Positions 34,569 through 44,992 of a stretch of 64,000 bases of DNA are shown in pieces. The DNA is from Viridibacterium curvum (GTDB lineage Bacteria > Pseudomonadota > Gammaproteobacteria > Burkholderiales > Rhodocyclaceae), in assembly GCF_039544165.1 (NCBI RefSeq), contig NZ_BAABLD010000017.1, forward strand, positions 372,001-436,000. Direction: 5' to 3'. The translations under genes and the position numbers were made by a program. Every line of letters starts with the position of its first letter. The stretch's first letter is position 1. The notes below the pieces were generated by a model. The model did no database searches and was not told the DNA's origin. It saw only the letters and a program-made list of their open reading frames with translations.

Positions 34569-34970
34569 TTGGCAGAAGGATCTGACGTTACCGGCGTCAA
34601 AGTAATGGTCATCGACGACAGCAACACCATCCGTCGCAGCGCCGAGATCTTCCTGGCCCAGGCGGGCTACCAGGTGCTGCTGGCGGAAGATGGCTTCGAC
34701 GCACTGTCGAAAATCTCCGACCATCACCCCGACCTGATCTTTGTCGACATCATGATGCCGCGCCTGGACGGTTACCAGACCTGCGCGCTCATCAAGAAGA
34801 ATCCACGCTATGCCGGCACGCCGGTGATCATGCTCTCCTCCAAGGACGGGCTGTTCGACCGCGCGCGCGGGCGCATGGTCGGCTCGGATGAATACCTGAC
34901 CAAACCTTTTACCAAGGACAGCCTGCTCAAGGCCGTCTCTGCCCACACTGCTGCACGAGTCATCAAGTAG
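34569..34970 (+). CDS. pilG: Twitching motility response regulator PilG
   Basis: 133 residues from a TTG with AGAGGAG upstream. A single receiver domain: VMVIDDSNTIRRSAE, phospho-acceptor Asp in LIFVDIMMPRLDGYQT, and the Lys in YLTKPFTK. It has no output domain. In the Pil-Chp system PilG is phosphorylated by the ChpA/PilL kinase and promotes pilus extension. It is the first gene of a cluster transcribed toward chpA. Confidence 0.93.
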   Translation: MAEGSDVTGVKVMVIDDSNTIRRSAEIFLAQAGYQVLLAEDGFDALSKISDHHPDLIFVDIMMPRLDGYQTCALIKKNPRYAGTPVIMLSSKDGLFDRARGRMVGSDEYLTKPFTKDSLLKAVSAHTAARVIK

Positions 34971-34999
34971 GCCTGCAGGAACGTAACGAGGAAAGCACC

Positions 35000-35365
35000 A
35001 TGCCCGTCAAAAAGATCCTGGTAGTAGACGATTCGCCCACCGAGCGCTTCGCGATGACCGAGTTCCTCACCAAGGCCGGCTTCACGGTCGTGACTGCCGA
35101 AAATGGTGAAGATGGCGTCGTCAAATCCAAGCAGGAACTGCCCGACCTCATCCTCATGGATGTGGTGATGCCCGGCATCAACGGCTACCAGGCGACGCGC
35201 ACGATCTCGCGCGAAGAGACCACCCGCAACATCCCCGTGATCATGACCACCAGCAAGGATCAGGAAACCGACAAGATCTGGGGCATGCGTCAGGGCGCTT
35301 TCGATTACATGGTCAAGCCGATCAATCACGAAGAGCTGCTCAAGAAGATCCAGGCCATCGGCTGA
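35000..35365 (+). CDS. pilH: Twitching motility response regulator PilH
   Basis: 121 residues, a stand-alone receiver domain: ILVVDDSPTERFAMTEFL, phospho-acceptor in LILMDVVMPGINGYQATR, Thr in VIMTTSKDQETDKIWG and Lys in DYMVKPIN. PilH acts with PilG in the Pil-Chp pathway and is thought to act as a phosphate sink or to favour pilus retraction. It lies 29 bases after pilG. Confidence 0.93.
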   Translation: MPVKKILVVDDSPTERFAMTEFLTKAGFTVVTAENGEDGVVKSKQELPDLILMDVVMPGINGYQATRTISREETTRNIPVIMTTSKDQETDKIWGMRQGAFDYMVKPINHEELLKKIQAIG

Positions 35366-35406
35366 TTGCCGCTTGGCAACATCCCACGCTGCGAGGAAGC
35401 AGGTAG

Positions 35407-35934
35407 ATGGCAAAACGACAAAGCCTGAGGGAGTTCCAGCAAGACCTGACGCGCCGCCTGACCGAAGTCAAGGCCAGCGGCCGGCGTTCGGCCCTGCTGG
35501 CCGTTAACGCGGGTCCGGAAAACTGGCTTCTCGATCTTTCCGAAGCCGGTGAGATCATCGTAACCCCCAATCTCACACCGGTACCCCTGACGCGCGAGTG
35601 GTTCCGTGGCCTCGCCAATGTGCGCGGCAATCTCTACAGCGTTGTCGACTTCGCAGCGTTCTGCGGTGAAGGCATTACCCCGATGAACAGCAACACCCGG
35701 ATCCTGCTCATCGGCGCCAAGCACGGCATGAACACCGCTCTGCTGGTCAGCCGCGCGCTAGGTCTGCGCAACCCCGAAGATTTCGATACCGACGAGACAA
35801 CGATCGATCAGCGCCCTTGGGTCGCTGGTGCTGTGCGTGACTCTCAGGATCGGCTGTGGCGCAAGCTCAATGTGCGCCCCTTGCTGGCTGACGCGCACTT
35901 TCTCGACGCAACTCTCGATAGTTACGCCACATAA
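35407..35934 (+). CDS. pilI: CheW-like adaptor PilI
   Basis: 175 residues. A CheW domain is visible: NWLLDLSEAGEIIVTPNLTPVPLTREWFRGLANVRGNLYSVVDF, followed by TRILLIGAKHGMNTALLVSRALGLRN. It links the receptor PilJ to the kinase ChpA in the membrane-associated signalling array. The position between pilH and pilJ is standard. Confidence 0.93.
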   Translation: MAKRQSLREFQQDLTRRLTEVKASGRRSALLAVNAGPENWLLDLSEAGEIIVTPNLTPVPLTREWFRGLANVRGNLYSVVDFAAFCGEGITPMNSNTRILLIGAKHGMNTALLVSRALGLRNPEDFDTDETTIDQRPWVAGAVRDSQDRLWRKLNVRPLLADAHFLDATLDSYAT

Positions 35935-35993
35935 CAAGTAGTATCGCGCAGAACGCGCAATCTAACTGACAAGCTTCAGAGCGGAGCAAACGC

Positions 35994-38183
35994 ATGGCAT
36001 TCAAGAACGTTCTTCAGAAACTCAAGTCCGGCATCGGCAAAGGCAAGAGCCCGGACAGCACGGTGATGGACAGTTCAACCCAAATGGAGGGAGTCCAGGC
36101 AGGCACGCCGCGCGTCCGGCTGCCAGCCCTCAAATGGCTTGCTGGCCGCGCCGTCGGCGAGCGCCTGCGCCTGCTGGGCATGCTGTTCGCCGCACTGACC
36201 GTGATCACCGTTCTGCTGGTGGCCTTCCAGATCCGCGACGCTGCGCACGGTACGGCTTTCGTGTCAGCCGCCACACAGATGGGTACACAATCCCAGGTGC
36301 TCGCAAAAGCAGCCCAGATCACAGTGACCGGCGGTACTCGTGAAGGGGTGTCCGGCCAAGCCAATTTCACGCGGGGCGGTACTGGCTTTACGGAATTGAA
36401 GGAGTCACGCGAACGTTTCGTCGCACTACTCGCTGCTGTGACAGAGGGTGGCGAGGTCGACGGCATCAAGGTACCGGCAGGTCCCCGTTCGGCGCAGAAG
36501 GCGCGCGACGACCTGAATGAAATCTGGGACAAGATCAACAAAGCGGCCGAGCAGCTGACCAGCCAGCAGGTCAGCATCACGCGTCTGGGCAACGCGGTTG
36601 ACACCATTAACCGTAACAACGCGGAATTGCTCGATTTCGCTCAGCAAGTGGCCGCGCTGAAGCTGCAACTCAATGCGCCAGCGGCAGAAATCGCTATCGC
36701 CAACGAGGTCGTCATGCTGACTCAGCGCATGGCTAAAAACGCCAACGCGCTGCAGGCCGCTGAAACGGTCGACCCGGAAATCGTCTTCCTGCTGGGCAAG
36801 GACAACAGCACGCTGACCCAACGACTCGAAGAACTGGGCTCGATGCATGCGAATGCAGAAATGCAGGAGAAGCTCGAAGGCCTCAACAAATTCGCAGCCC
36901 GCCACCAGCTGGCGGTCGGCGGGATCCTCGCCAACGTGCAACCGATGGTGCAAGCCAAGCGTTCCGGCCAGCTCATCTTCCGCGACTCGGTGCCATTGCT
37001 GGAGGCCTCCAACAACCTCGCCGAGGCCTATCGCAAGGCGTACAGCGGCGGTAGCGTCTTCATCATCCTGATTATCGTCTCAGCCCTTCTGGCCCTGGCT
37101 GTACTGGCCTACATGGGCTTGACGTACCGCGACGACATCTCGGCGCGTCGTGAAGAAGCCGAAGCACAACGTGCTGCGGCCGAAGCCGACAAGAACAATA
37201 CTCAGCAGGCCATTCTGCGTCTGATGAACGAAATGGGCGACCTCGCTGACGGTGACTTGACGATTCGTGCGACGGTTACGGAAGACGTGACGGGCGCCAT
37301 CGCCGACTCGGTTAACTACACGATTGAAGAGCTCTCGGTTCTCGTACGCCGAATCAACGACGCAGCAAACCGCGTGACGCAGGCCACCGAATCCGCCCAG
37401 CGCATGTCGGGCGAACTGCTTGATGCTTCCGAACGCCAGTCGCGTAACATCCAGCAAGCCGGCGGACAGATTCAGGACATGGCGAAGCAGATCTCGGCGG
37501 TATCGTCGAGCGCCTTGCAGACAGCACAGGTGGCGCGTCGCTCACTGGAAGCTGCGCGCAAAGGCACAACAGCCGTGCAGGACTCCATCTCCGGCATGAA
37601 CGAAATCCGGGAGCAGATCCAGGAAACCTCCAAACGGATCAAGCGCCTCGGCGAGTCCTCGCAGGAGATCGGTGAAATCGTGGAACTGATCTCGGACATT
37701 ACCGAACAGACGAACGTTCTTGCTCTGAACGCCGCCATTCAGGCCGCGTCAGCCGGTGAAGCGGGCCGAGGTTTCACGGTGGTTGCGGAAGAAGTGCAAC
37801 GACTTGCTGAACGTTCCGCCGAGGCGACGAAGCAGATTGCGGCGATCGTGAAGACCATTCAGACCGACACGCAAGACGCCGTGGCCGCTATGGAAAACTC
37901 GACGCGGGGTGTGGTTGAAGGGGCCAAGCTCTCTGACGCTGCCGGTCAGGCGCTCGGCGAAATCGGCGACGTGTCGGTGGAAATGGCCACCCTCGTCGAA
38001 CGCATCTCGGCCGATACGCAGAAACAAGCCGCGGTTGCTACAGAGGTGTCGGAATCCATGCGCGAGATTCTCGCCATCACCGAACAAACCACGCGCGGCA
38101 CCCAACAGTCCGCCCTGTCTATCGGCCAGCTCGCCGACCTTGCTGTGGAACTGAAGGGTTCGGTTTCCGGCTTCAAGGTCTGA
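35994..38183 (+). CDS. pilJ: Methyl-accepting chemotaxis protein PilJ
   Basis: 729 residues. One helix near residues 55-76 (LRLLGMLFAALTVITVLLVAF), a periplasmic sensor of about 275 residues with two PilJ-type helical modules, a second helix near 352-372, a HAMP-like region and a long cytoplasmic coiled coil follow. The signalling tip lies near residue 600 (EEVQRLAERSAEATKQI). PilJ senses surface contact or pilin and signals to ChpA through PilI. An N-terminal cytoplasmic stretch of about 50 residues precedes the first helix. No C-terminal CheR-binding pentapeptide is seen. Confidence 0.94.
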   Translation: MAFKNVLQKLKSGIGKGKSPDSTVMDSSTQMEGVQAGTPRVRLPALKWLAGRAVGERLRLLGMLFAALTVITVLLVAFQIRDAAHGTAFVSAATQMGTQSQVLAKAAQITVTGGTREGVSGQANFTRGGTGFTELKESRERFVALLAAVTEGGEVDGIKVPAGPRSAQKARDDLNEIWDKINKAAEQLTSQQVSITRLGNAVDTINRNNAELLDFAQQVAALKLQLNAPAAEIAIANEVVMLTQRMAKNANALQAAETVDPEIVFLLGKDNSTLTQRLEELGSMHANAEMQEKLEGLNKFAARHQLAVGGILANVQPMVQAKRSGQLIFRDSVPLLEASNNLAEAYRKAYSGGSVFIILIIVSALLALAVLAYMGLTYRDDISARREEAEAQRAAAEADKNNTQQAILRLMNEMGDLADGDLTIRATVTEDVTGAIADSVNYTIEELSVLVRRINDAANRVTQATESAQRMSGELLDASERQSRNIQQAGGQIQDMAKQISAVSSSALQTAQVARRSLEAARKGTTAVQDSISGMNEIREQIQETSKRIKRLGESSQEIGEIVELISDITEQTNVLALNAAIQAASAGEAGRGFTVVAEEVQRLAERSAEATKQIAAIVKTIQTDTQDAVAAMENSTRGVVEGAKLSDAAGQALGEIGDVSVEMATLVERISADTQKQAAVATEVSESMREILAITEQTTRGTQQSALSIGQLADLAVELKGSVSGFKV

Positions 38184-38282
38184 CAAGACTGCAGACAATA
38201 CTGAATATGTGCGCACGGCCCTGTACTACCCGCAGGGACGAGCGACACGAGAAAAGCGACCGGAGAGCTCCGAGAGGAACCG

Positions 38283-41200
38283 ATGAGTCAAACTGATTTC
38301 GACATAGGACCGCTGACCTGGGTCAAGGCAGAGATCGATACGGCGCTCACACGTGCCACCGAAAGCCTTGATGCAGCGATTGCGCAGCCTGACCAGCGCG
38401 AGCCGCTTCGCTTCGCACAGAATCACGTTCACCAGGCCAGTGGCGCGCTGTCAATCGTCGGTCTCGACGGTGTCACGCAGTTCTCTGAAGCCCTCGACAA
38501 GCTGCTGTCGGCCCTTGCCGGCAGCGAAGACAATCCGCCCGCAGCATCGCTGGATGTCGCGCGCCGCAGCCTCGCCGTACTTGCCAACTACCTGAACGAA
38601 CTGCTGGCTGGTGCGCCCCACAAGCCACTGCGGCTGTTCCCTGCCTATCGCGATCTGGTGACCGCACGTGGTGAAGAGGCTCCGCAAGCGTCAGAACTAT
38701 TCTTCCCCGACCTGTCTGCACGCCCGCAGCTCGCTGCCAACGCGGCACCGGATCCTGCCTCACTGAAGACCGAACTGCGCGTCTTGCGCGGACGCTTCGA
38801 AAAAGGTCTGCTGATGTGGCTACGACAACCCACCAGCAATGCGGGTGCGGAAGAGATGTTGCGCGCCGTCCAGCGCATAGAACAGATTCAGTCCGTTCCT
38901 GCCACGCGAGCCTTCTGGTGGTCGGCGATTGCCTTCTTCGAAGGCCTCGCCCAGCAGATCATTCCTGTTGAACGTGCCACGCAGCGCCTGTGCCGCCGCA
39001 TAGACATGCAAATGCGCCGCCTCATCGAGGGCTCGCAGGTCGTTGCTGAACGCCTCGTGCGCGACGTGCTGTACTTCGTCGCCACGGCTAACATCAAGAC
39101 GCCGCACGCCCGTTCGGTACGTCAGGTCTACAAGCTCGAAGCGGCATTGCCAGAAGTCGATCAAGGCGTTTCAGACACCCTGCGTCAGCCGCTTGTGCTG
39201 CGCGTGCGTGAGTCGCTGGAACACACCAAAGACGCCTGGAACCGCTTCTGCGCAGGCGCTGCCGTCGCGCTGCCCCAGTTCCAGGATCAGCTCACCGAGC
39301 TGCAATCGCGCGTCAAAGCGATGCAGCTGCCACAGCTCGAAAAGCTGCTCGTCAGCATGGGCGAAATCGGCAGTTGGCTGCGCACCGATCCGCTGCGCCA
39401 GAGCGAAGCCCTGTCCATGGAAGTGGCCACCGGCCTGCTGGTCGTTGAGCAAGCAGCCGAATCACCCGCCTACGACCGCAACCTGCTGGAACGTCAGGTT
39501 GAACTACTGACCACCATCTACACCATCCGCAGTCGCGGCGGTCGTCCGCCGGCGATGGATGACTCGCTGTTCGGCGAGGCCTCGCAACAAGCGCAGGAAA
39601 AGTTGTTCTTCAACCAGCTGGCGCGCGAGATACTCACCAACCTGGGTCAGATCGAACAGACCCTCGACGCATTCTTCCGCAATCCGGCCCAGCGCGAAGC
39701 ACTGTCGACGCTGACCAACCCGCTCAAGCAGATCGAAGGGGCGCTGGCCATCCTCGGTCAGACAGAAGCTGCGGAACTCGTCACCAAGAGCTCAGCGCAG
39801 GTCGAAGCCTTTGCCAACGCCACTGAACCGCCTTCGCGAGAAGAGTGTGACGAAGTGGCTCACAAGCTGTCAGCACTGGGCTTCTATGTCGAAGCCCTGA
39901 AGACTGGCCCGGCTAATTTGCAGCACTTCCTTGACCCCTCAAGCGCCTTTGCTGCCGAGGAAGAAAAGGCTGCGGCAAGTGGCACCGTCGAAGCGCAGCT
40001 GCTGCGTGAGTCGCGCGAAACACGCAATCTCGTCGAAGCCCTTAAGGAAACGCCGCAAAGCAGCGAACTGCGCAATCAGCTCGTCAGCAACCTTGAAGCC
40101 ATGCGTGAGGATGCCCAGCTGGTGGCGGACTCCGCCCTTGAGCAACAAGCCAAGGAAGCCATTGCCACCCTCAAGGCCGGCGGCGACGTGTCTGCCGAAA
40201 AGATCGAAGAAGTGTTGTCTTCGGTGGCCGCAACCGACGCGCCTCAACCTTCGGAAGAAGCTGCACGCCTCATGCAGGTCAGCACCGAAGAGCTTGACGC
40301 TGAACTGCTGGCCATCTTCCTCGAAGAGGCTGCCGAAGTGCTGGACACGCTACGCGAACACCGCGGTATTGCCGGCAACGAACCGCACAACGTCGACGCC
40401 CTTACCACACTGCGTCGCGGCTTCCACACGCTCAAGGGCTCCAGCCGCATGGTCGGACTGGAGGCCTTCTCTGATGCCGCCAAGCACATCGAAATGCTCA
40501 TGAACCGCTGGCTGCAGCTTGAGAAGCATGCAGACAGCGACCTGCTGGGTCTGATTGATGACAGCATCGCCGTCTTCTCGGCCTGGGTGGACCAGCTCAA
40601 TGGCGGGGGCAGCGCCTGGCGCGATGCCACAGCACTGACGAACAAATCGGACGCCCTGCTCGCTTCACTGGATCCTTCGGGAGACTCCTCCTCCCCTCAG
40701 CTCTTAGCGAGGCCACCGTCCCCTGAGCGCGCGGTGGCAGAAGCCCCAGCCACCGCGCAGTCGGGCACGGATTCAAGCCTCGACCTCGATCTGAGTCTGG
40801 ACGACGGTCCCGATGAGACTGCTGCGCCGGCTTCCGGCCCCGACATCGCGCCGGCGAACGCCGTCGCGACCGGTCTGGACATGGATCTGGATGACACGCC
40901 ACTGGCCGAGATCGATCTGACGGCAACTCTCATGGAAGGTGGCTTCGCACACCTCTCCAGTGGTGAGGCCGAAATCTCGGAACTGGATCTGACGGCAACG
41001 GTTGTCGACGTTATCGCTGTAGAACCCGGCCTGCCGGAGGACGACGGTCACGTCACCGATCTGACCACGACCGACCTCGACCTGCGCCTTGGCGAGCCGC
41101 GCGAGCAGGAGATTGATCTTTCAGCAACCTCATTCGACTCCGATCTCCTCGCAACGCTGTCCGAACCGATGATCCTGCTCGACGACAGCCCGGCGGAGGC

Positions 41201-44200
41201 CCCTGCCTTTGCGCCAGCTGCCAGCATGCCTGGGGATGACGACAAGGTCGTCGAACTCGATCTGAGCGCTACCGGTTTCGAACAGGATCTGATGGCCAGC
41301 GTCACAGAGCCCATCCTCCTGCTCGACGACGCCCCTGCAGACCCGCTCGAAGAGAGTGCACCCTCTACTTATGAGGTCCCCCCTGCTCCTGCCGAGCCGG
41401 AACAGAGCGTTGAGATCGACCTGTCCAAAACGGGCTTTGAGCAGGATTTCATGACCAGCTTGTCGGAGCCGATGATCCTGCTCGACGACAGCCCGGCTGA
41501 AGAAGTCCCCGCTGCAGAACCCGTTCAGTCGACCGAAGCGGCCAATGCCGAGCCCGAGACCGAACTCGACCTCACGTCGACAGCGCTGGATCAGGACCTC
41601 ACGACCAGTCTGTCGGAGGCCATCGTTCTGCTCAGTGCAGACGAGGCGCCGAACGACGAACCCGTCGCTACGCCGACGAACAACTCCCCGGACAGCGAAC
41701 ACGAAGCCCCCGTAATGCCAACCACGGCCGGGGCTACGCGAGAGGAAGACCTCGAAGAAGTTGCTATCGAAGACGGCGACGAAGATATCGAGCTGCCGAT
41801 TATCAATATCGCCAGTCTTGGTCAGAACGAGCCCGGCCCCGACAGCATGGTCGCCCACGTTGCCAGCCTGGTCGAACCCGAACCGACGACCGTTGTAGAC
41901 GGTGACGTAACGGTTGGCGAAAACACGCTGTCACGCGGACTGTATGACCTCTACATGGCTGAGTCAGCGCAGCATCTCGCCAAGCTGCGTGACAGCCAGC
42001 AGCAGATGAGTCACAACCCGCTGCTGGTACCCGACCTCGACACTGTTCGCGCAGCGCATACATTGGCAGGCATCTCCGGCACGGCCCGCTTCGACTCGCT
42101 TTACGCGCTCGCCAAAGCACTCGAACACGCCCTGCACCGGCTGCACGAGACAAATCACGCACCGACCACGCCGCAAGCCGATCTGTTCGCAGTCACGCTG
42201 GACACGCTGGAAGCCATGCAGGCCCAGGTTGCCCGCATGCAGATGCCACTCGACGCACCCGAGTTGGTCGAACAACTCGACACCCTTCGACCGCACGTTG
42301 AAGAAGAGCTCGTATCCATCCCCGAGCCTGTCGTCGATCAACCGGTTGTTGAATCCGTCGCGGAGTCCGTGATCGAGACGGCCGACGAAGTCGGTATCGA
42401 CATTGACGCAGAAGCCGCTGCACCAGCCGTATTCGAGGCTGCCGCGGTCACAGGTGAACCGCCTGCCGGTAGCCTCAGCGCAACCGCCAATCTGTTCGAG
42501 CACGTCAATGCCGTACAGGACGAGCTTGACGACCAGTTGCTGCCCATCTTCTTTGAAGAAGCAGACGAACTGAGCGCGGAAATCAGCAGTGTTCTGCGCC
42601 AGATGCGCAGCGAGCCCGGCAGCGCCGAGCCATTCAATGCCCTCGCTCGCCATCTGCACACGCTCAAGGGCAGTGCTCGCATGGCCGGCGCCATGCGCCT
42701 GGGCGAATTCGTCCATGCGCTGGAAAGCCGTCTCGAAATCGCCTCCCGCGCACCGACCGCCGATGTTGTCGACGAACTGGAAACCGGTTACGACCACATC
42801 GGCAGCATGCTCGAAGCCTTGCGTAATCCGGGCAGCGAACCCCCGCCTCCGCCGGCACTGCTTGAAACCGCCCCCGTCACTGCAAACGCGCCAGCGCCAG
42901 TAGCACCGACTGTCGGACAGGAGATGGTGGCCGCTACGCCGCCGCGTACCCCGACACGCGATGGCGGTGAAGCATCCATTCCCGCAGCCCTGCGCCAGAC
43001 CCCTGTCGTCGAAGAGCCCGAGGCCATCCAGAGCTCGCGTGCCCTGCTGCGCGTGCGTGCCGACCTTGTCGACCGTTTCGTCAACGAAGCAGGCGAAATC
43101 TCGATCGCACGTACGCGTGTCGAAGGCGAAATGCGCACGCTGCGCCGCTCATTGCTCGACCTGACGGAAAACGTGATCCGTCTGCGCAACCAGCTACGCG
43201 AAGTTGAGATCTCGGCCGAAACGCAGATGCAGTCGCGCATCGCGGCCGCCGAATCACAACACGCCAACTTCGACCCGCTCGAATTCGACCGCTTCACGCG
43301 CCTGCAGGAAGTGACGCGGATGATGGCCGAGTCTGTGGGTGACGTGACCACCATCCAGCAGAACTTGCTGCGCAACCTTGACGGCGCCGACGCAGCACTG
43401 CACGCACAGGGCCGCCTCTCGCGCGACCTGCAGCAAGCCCTGATGGGCGTCCGGATGGTGCCGTTCAACGAAGTCGCGGATCGTCTCTACCGTATCGTTC
43501 GGCAGACAGCACGCGAACTCGGCAAGCGTGCCAATCTCGATATCGTCGGCGGCAACATCGAAATCGACCGTGGCGTGCTGGACAAGATGATTGCGCCGAT
43601 CGAGCACTTGCTGCGTAACGCCATCGCCCACGGCATCGAGATGCCCATGGACCGGGCCACGGCTGGCAAGTCGGAAACTGGCCAGATCACCCTCAAACTG
43701 ACCCAGCTGTCGAACGAAATCGCGCTCGAGATGACCGACGACGGTGCCGGTCTGAACTTCGAGAAGATCGCTGCACGTGGACGCACGGTCGGCTTGCTGA
43801 GTGCAGACGAGCAACCCAGCGAGAACCGCCTCACCCAGCTAATCTTCGAACCAGGCTTCTCGACGGCCGAAACGGTCACCGGCGTCGCCGGTCGTGGCGT
43901 CGGCATGGACGTGGTCAAGAACGAAGCGCTGTCGGTCGGTGGTCGTATCGACGTGTCCTCGACGCGTGGTCAGGGCTCGCGCTTCCTGATCCACCTGCCG
44001 CTCACGCTGGCGGTCACGCAAGCCCTGCTGGTACGAGCCGGCACCCGCGTCTACGCCATCCCCTCCACCATGGTTGAACAGGCCACCGAGGTGAAGGAAG
44101 ACGTGCTGGCAGACATCCGTGCCAAGGGCTACTCGGAGTGGAAGGATCAGCGTTATCCCCTGCGCTACCTGCCGCGTCTGATGGGCGACCACGAAACGCA

Positions 44201-44867
44201 ACCCGAACAACAGCGTTACCACTGGATCCTGCTGCTGCGCGCCGGTAACGACTCGCTGGCCCTGCTGATCGACGCCCTGATCGGCAACCAGGAAATCGTG
44301 GTCAAGAACGCTGGCCCGCAATTCGTCCGCCTGCAAGGCTACACAGGTGCGACGGTGCTACCGGACGGCGAGATCTCGCTGATTCTCAACCCGGTCGTAC
44401 TGGCAGGCCGTCATGCCGTGGCAGAAGGTGTCGACGAAATCGACGCCAAGCAGGACGGCGCTGCGGAAGAGACCGCGCACGTTCCGACCGTCATGGTGGT
44501 CGACGATTCGCTCACGGTGCGCAAGATCACCACACGCCTGCTCGAACGCGAAGGCTACCGTGTGGTCACCGCGAAGGACGGCGTCGATGCGCTGGAGCAG
44601 CTCACCGAGATGATCCCGGACGTGATGCTGTCCGATATCGAGATGCCGCGCATGGACGGCTTCGACCTTGCCCGCAATGTGCGCGCGGACGAACGCCTGA
44701 AGGCCATCCCGATCATCATGATCACCTCGCGCATGGCCGACAAACACCGCAACTACGCGGCCGAAATCGGTGTCAATCACTACCTCGGCAAGCCTTATCA
44801 GGAAGACCAGCTGCTGGAACTTATCTCGGCCTTCCTGTTCGCCCACAAGCAGAAGAAACGGGCCTGA
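38283..44867 (+). CDS. chpA: Hybrid chemotaxis histidine kinase ChpA/PilL
   Basis: 2,194 residues. There is an N-terminal Hpt-like domain with HQASGALSIVG near residue 50, then Hpt modules with HTLKGSSRMVG near 717, AHTLAGISG near 1258 and HTLKGSARMAG near 1459. The CheA core follows: dimerisation, ATP lid motifs NAIAHG near 1778, DDGAGL near 1818 and GRGVGMDVVK near 1870, then a CheW-like domain. A C-terminal receiver has its Asp in MLSDIEMPRMDG near 2117. Between about 875 and 1120 lies an acidic linker with repeated (E)(I/L)DLSATGFEQDL-type units. It autophosphorylates and feeds PilG and PilH to control type IV pili. Confidence 0.95.
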   Translation: MSQTDFDIGPLTWVKAEIDTALTRATESLDAAIAQPDQREPLRFAQNHVHQASGALSIVGLDGVTQFSEALDKLLSALAGSEDNPPAASLDVARRSLAVLANYLNELLAGAPHKPLRLFPAYRDLVTARGEEAPQASELFFPDLSARPQLAANAAPDPASLKTELRVLRGRFEKGLLMWLRQPTSNAGAEEMLRAVQRIEQIQSVPATRAFWWSAIAFFEGLAQQIIPVERATQRLCRRIDMQMRRLIEGSQVVAERLVRDVLYFVATANIKTPHARSVRQVYKLEAALPEVDQGVSDTLRQPLVLRVRESLEHTKDAWNRFCAGAAVALPQFQDQLTELQSRVKAMQLPQLEKLLVSMGEIGSWLRTDPLRQSEALSMEVATGLLVVEQAAESPAYDRNLLERQVELLTTIYTIRSRGGRPPAMDDSLFGEASQQAQEKLFFNQLAREILTNLGQIEQTLDAFFRNPAQREALSTLTNPLKQIEGALAILGQTEAAELVTKSSAQVEAFANATEPPSREECDEVAHKLSALGFYVEALKTGPANLQHFLDPSSAFAAEEEKAAASGTVEAQLLRESRETRNLVEALKETPQSSELRNQLVSNLEAMREDAQLVADSALEQQAKEAIATLKAGGDVSAEKIEEVLSSVAATDAPQPSEEAARLMQVSTEELDAELLAIFLEEAAEVLDTLREHRGIAGNEPHNVDALTTLRRGFHTLKGSSRMVGLEAFSDAAKHIEMLMNRWLQLEKHADSDLLGLIDDSIAVFSAWVDQLNGGGSAWRDATALTNKSDALLASLDPSGDSSSPQLLARPPSPERAVAEAPATAQSGTDSSLDLDLSLDDGPDETAAPASGPDIAPANAVATGLDMDLDDTPLAEIDLTATLMEGGFAHLSSGEAEISELDLTATVVDVIAVEPGLPEDDGHVTDLTTTDLDLRLGEPREQEIDLSATSFDSDLLATLSEPMILLDDSPAEAPAFAPAASMPGDDDKVVELDLSATGFEQDLMASVTEPILLLDDAPADPLEESAPSTYEVPPAPAEPEQSVEIDLSKTGFEQDFMTSLSEPMILLDDSPAEEVPAAEPVQSTEAANAEPETELDLTSTALDQDLTTSLSEAIVLLSADEAPNDEPVATPTNNSPDSEHEAPVMPTTAGATREEDLEEVAIEDGDEDIELPIINIASLGQNEPGPDSMVAHVASLVEPEPTTVVDGDVTVGENTLSRGLYDLYMAESAQHLAKLRDSQQQMSHNPLLVPDLDTVRAAHTLAGISGTARFDSLYALAKALEHALHRLHETNHAPTTPQADLFAVTLDTLEAMQAQVARMQMPLDAPELVEQLDTLRPHVEEELVSIPEPVVDQPVVESVAESVIETADEVGIDIDAEAAAPAVFEAAAVTGEPPAGSLSATANLFEHVNAVQDELDDQLLPIFFEEADELSAEISSVLRQMRSEPGSAEPFNALARHLHTLKGSARMAGAMRLGEFVHALESRLEIASRAPTADVVDELETGYDHIGSMLEALRNPGSEPPPPPALLETAPVTANAPAPVAPTVGQEMVAATPPRTPTRDGGEASIPAALRQTPVVEEPEAIQSSRALLRVRADLVDRFVNEAGEISIARTRVEGEMRTLRRSLLDLTENVIRLRNQLREVEISAETQMQSRIAAAESQHANFDPLEFDRFTRLQEVTRMMAESVGDVTTIQQNLLRNLDGADAALHAQGRLSRDLQQALMGVRMVPFNEVADRLYRIVRQTARELGKRANLDIVGGNIEIDRGVLDKMIAPIEHLLRNAIAHGIEMPMDRATAGKSETGQITLKLTQLSNEIALEMTDDGAGLNFEKIAARGRTVGLLSADEQPSENRLTQLIFEPGFSTAETVTGVAGRGVGMDVVKNEALSVGGRIDVSSTRGQGSRFLIHLPLTLAVTQALLVRAGTRVYAIPSTMVEQATEVKEDVLADIRAKGYSEWKDQRYPLRYLPRLMGDHETQPEQQRYHWILLLRAGNDSLALLIDALIGNQEIVVKNAGPQFVRLQGYTGATVLPDGEISLILNPVVLAGRHAVAEGVDEIDAKQDGAAEETAHVPTVMVVDDSLTVRKITTRLLEREGYRVVTAKDGVDALEQLTEMIPDVMLSDIEMPRMDGFDLARNVRADERLKAIPIIMITSRMADKHRNYAAEIGVNHYLGKPYQEDQLLELISAFLFAHKQKKRA
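40905..41645 (+). repeat. Acidic tandem repeats inside chpA
   Basis: The coding sequence repeats a unit of about 50 residues: a start like EIDLSATGFEQDL, then LSEPMILLDDSPAE, then a variable Pro/Ala/Glu spacer. Four good copies begin near residues 942, 992, 1044 and 1094; shorter EIDLTATL/ELDLTATV versions lie near 876 and 899. The copies are diverged but clearly related. They form a flexible linker between Hpt modules. Confidence 0.85.
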
Positions 44868-44875
44868 TAGCCCAC

Positions 44876-44899
44876 GCCCCGCGCGCTGACGCGCGGGGC
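44876..44899 (+). terminator. GC-rich hairpin after chpA
   Basis: A perfect 10-bp inverted repeat, GCCCCGCGCG (44876-44885) with CGCGCGGGGC (44890-44899), has a CTGA loop and follows the chpA stop by about nine bases. There is no T-run, so it is a likely but not canonical terminator. Confidence 0.55.
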
Positions 44900-44992
44900 A
44901 TGCTGCAGCGCAAAGCGTCGTGCCGACATCACGACCATCTGGTCAGTCGCATTCCCTCATGCCCCCCTGCCGGGGTAGAATTCGCCCCTTTC

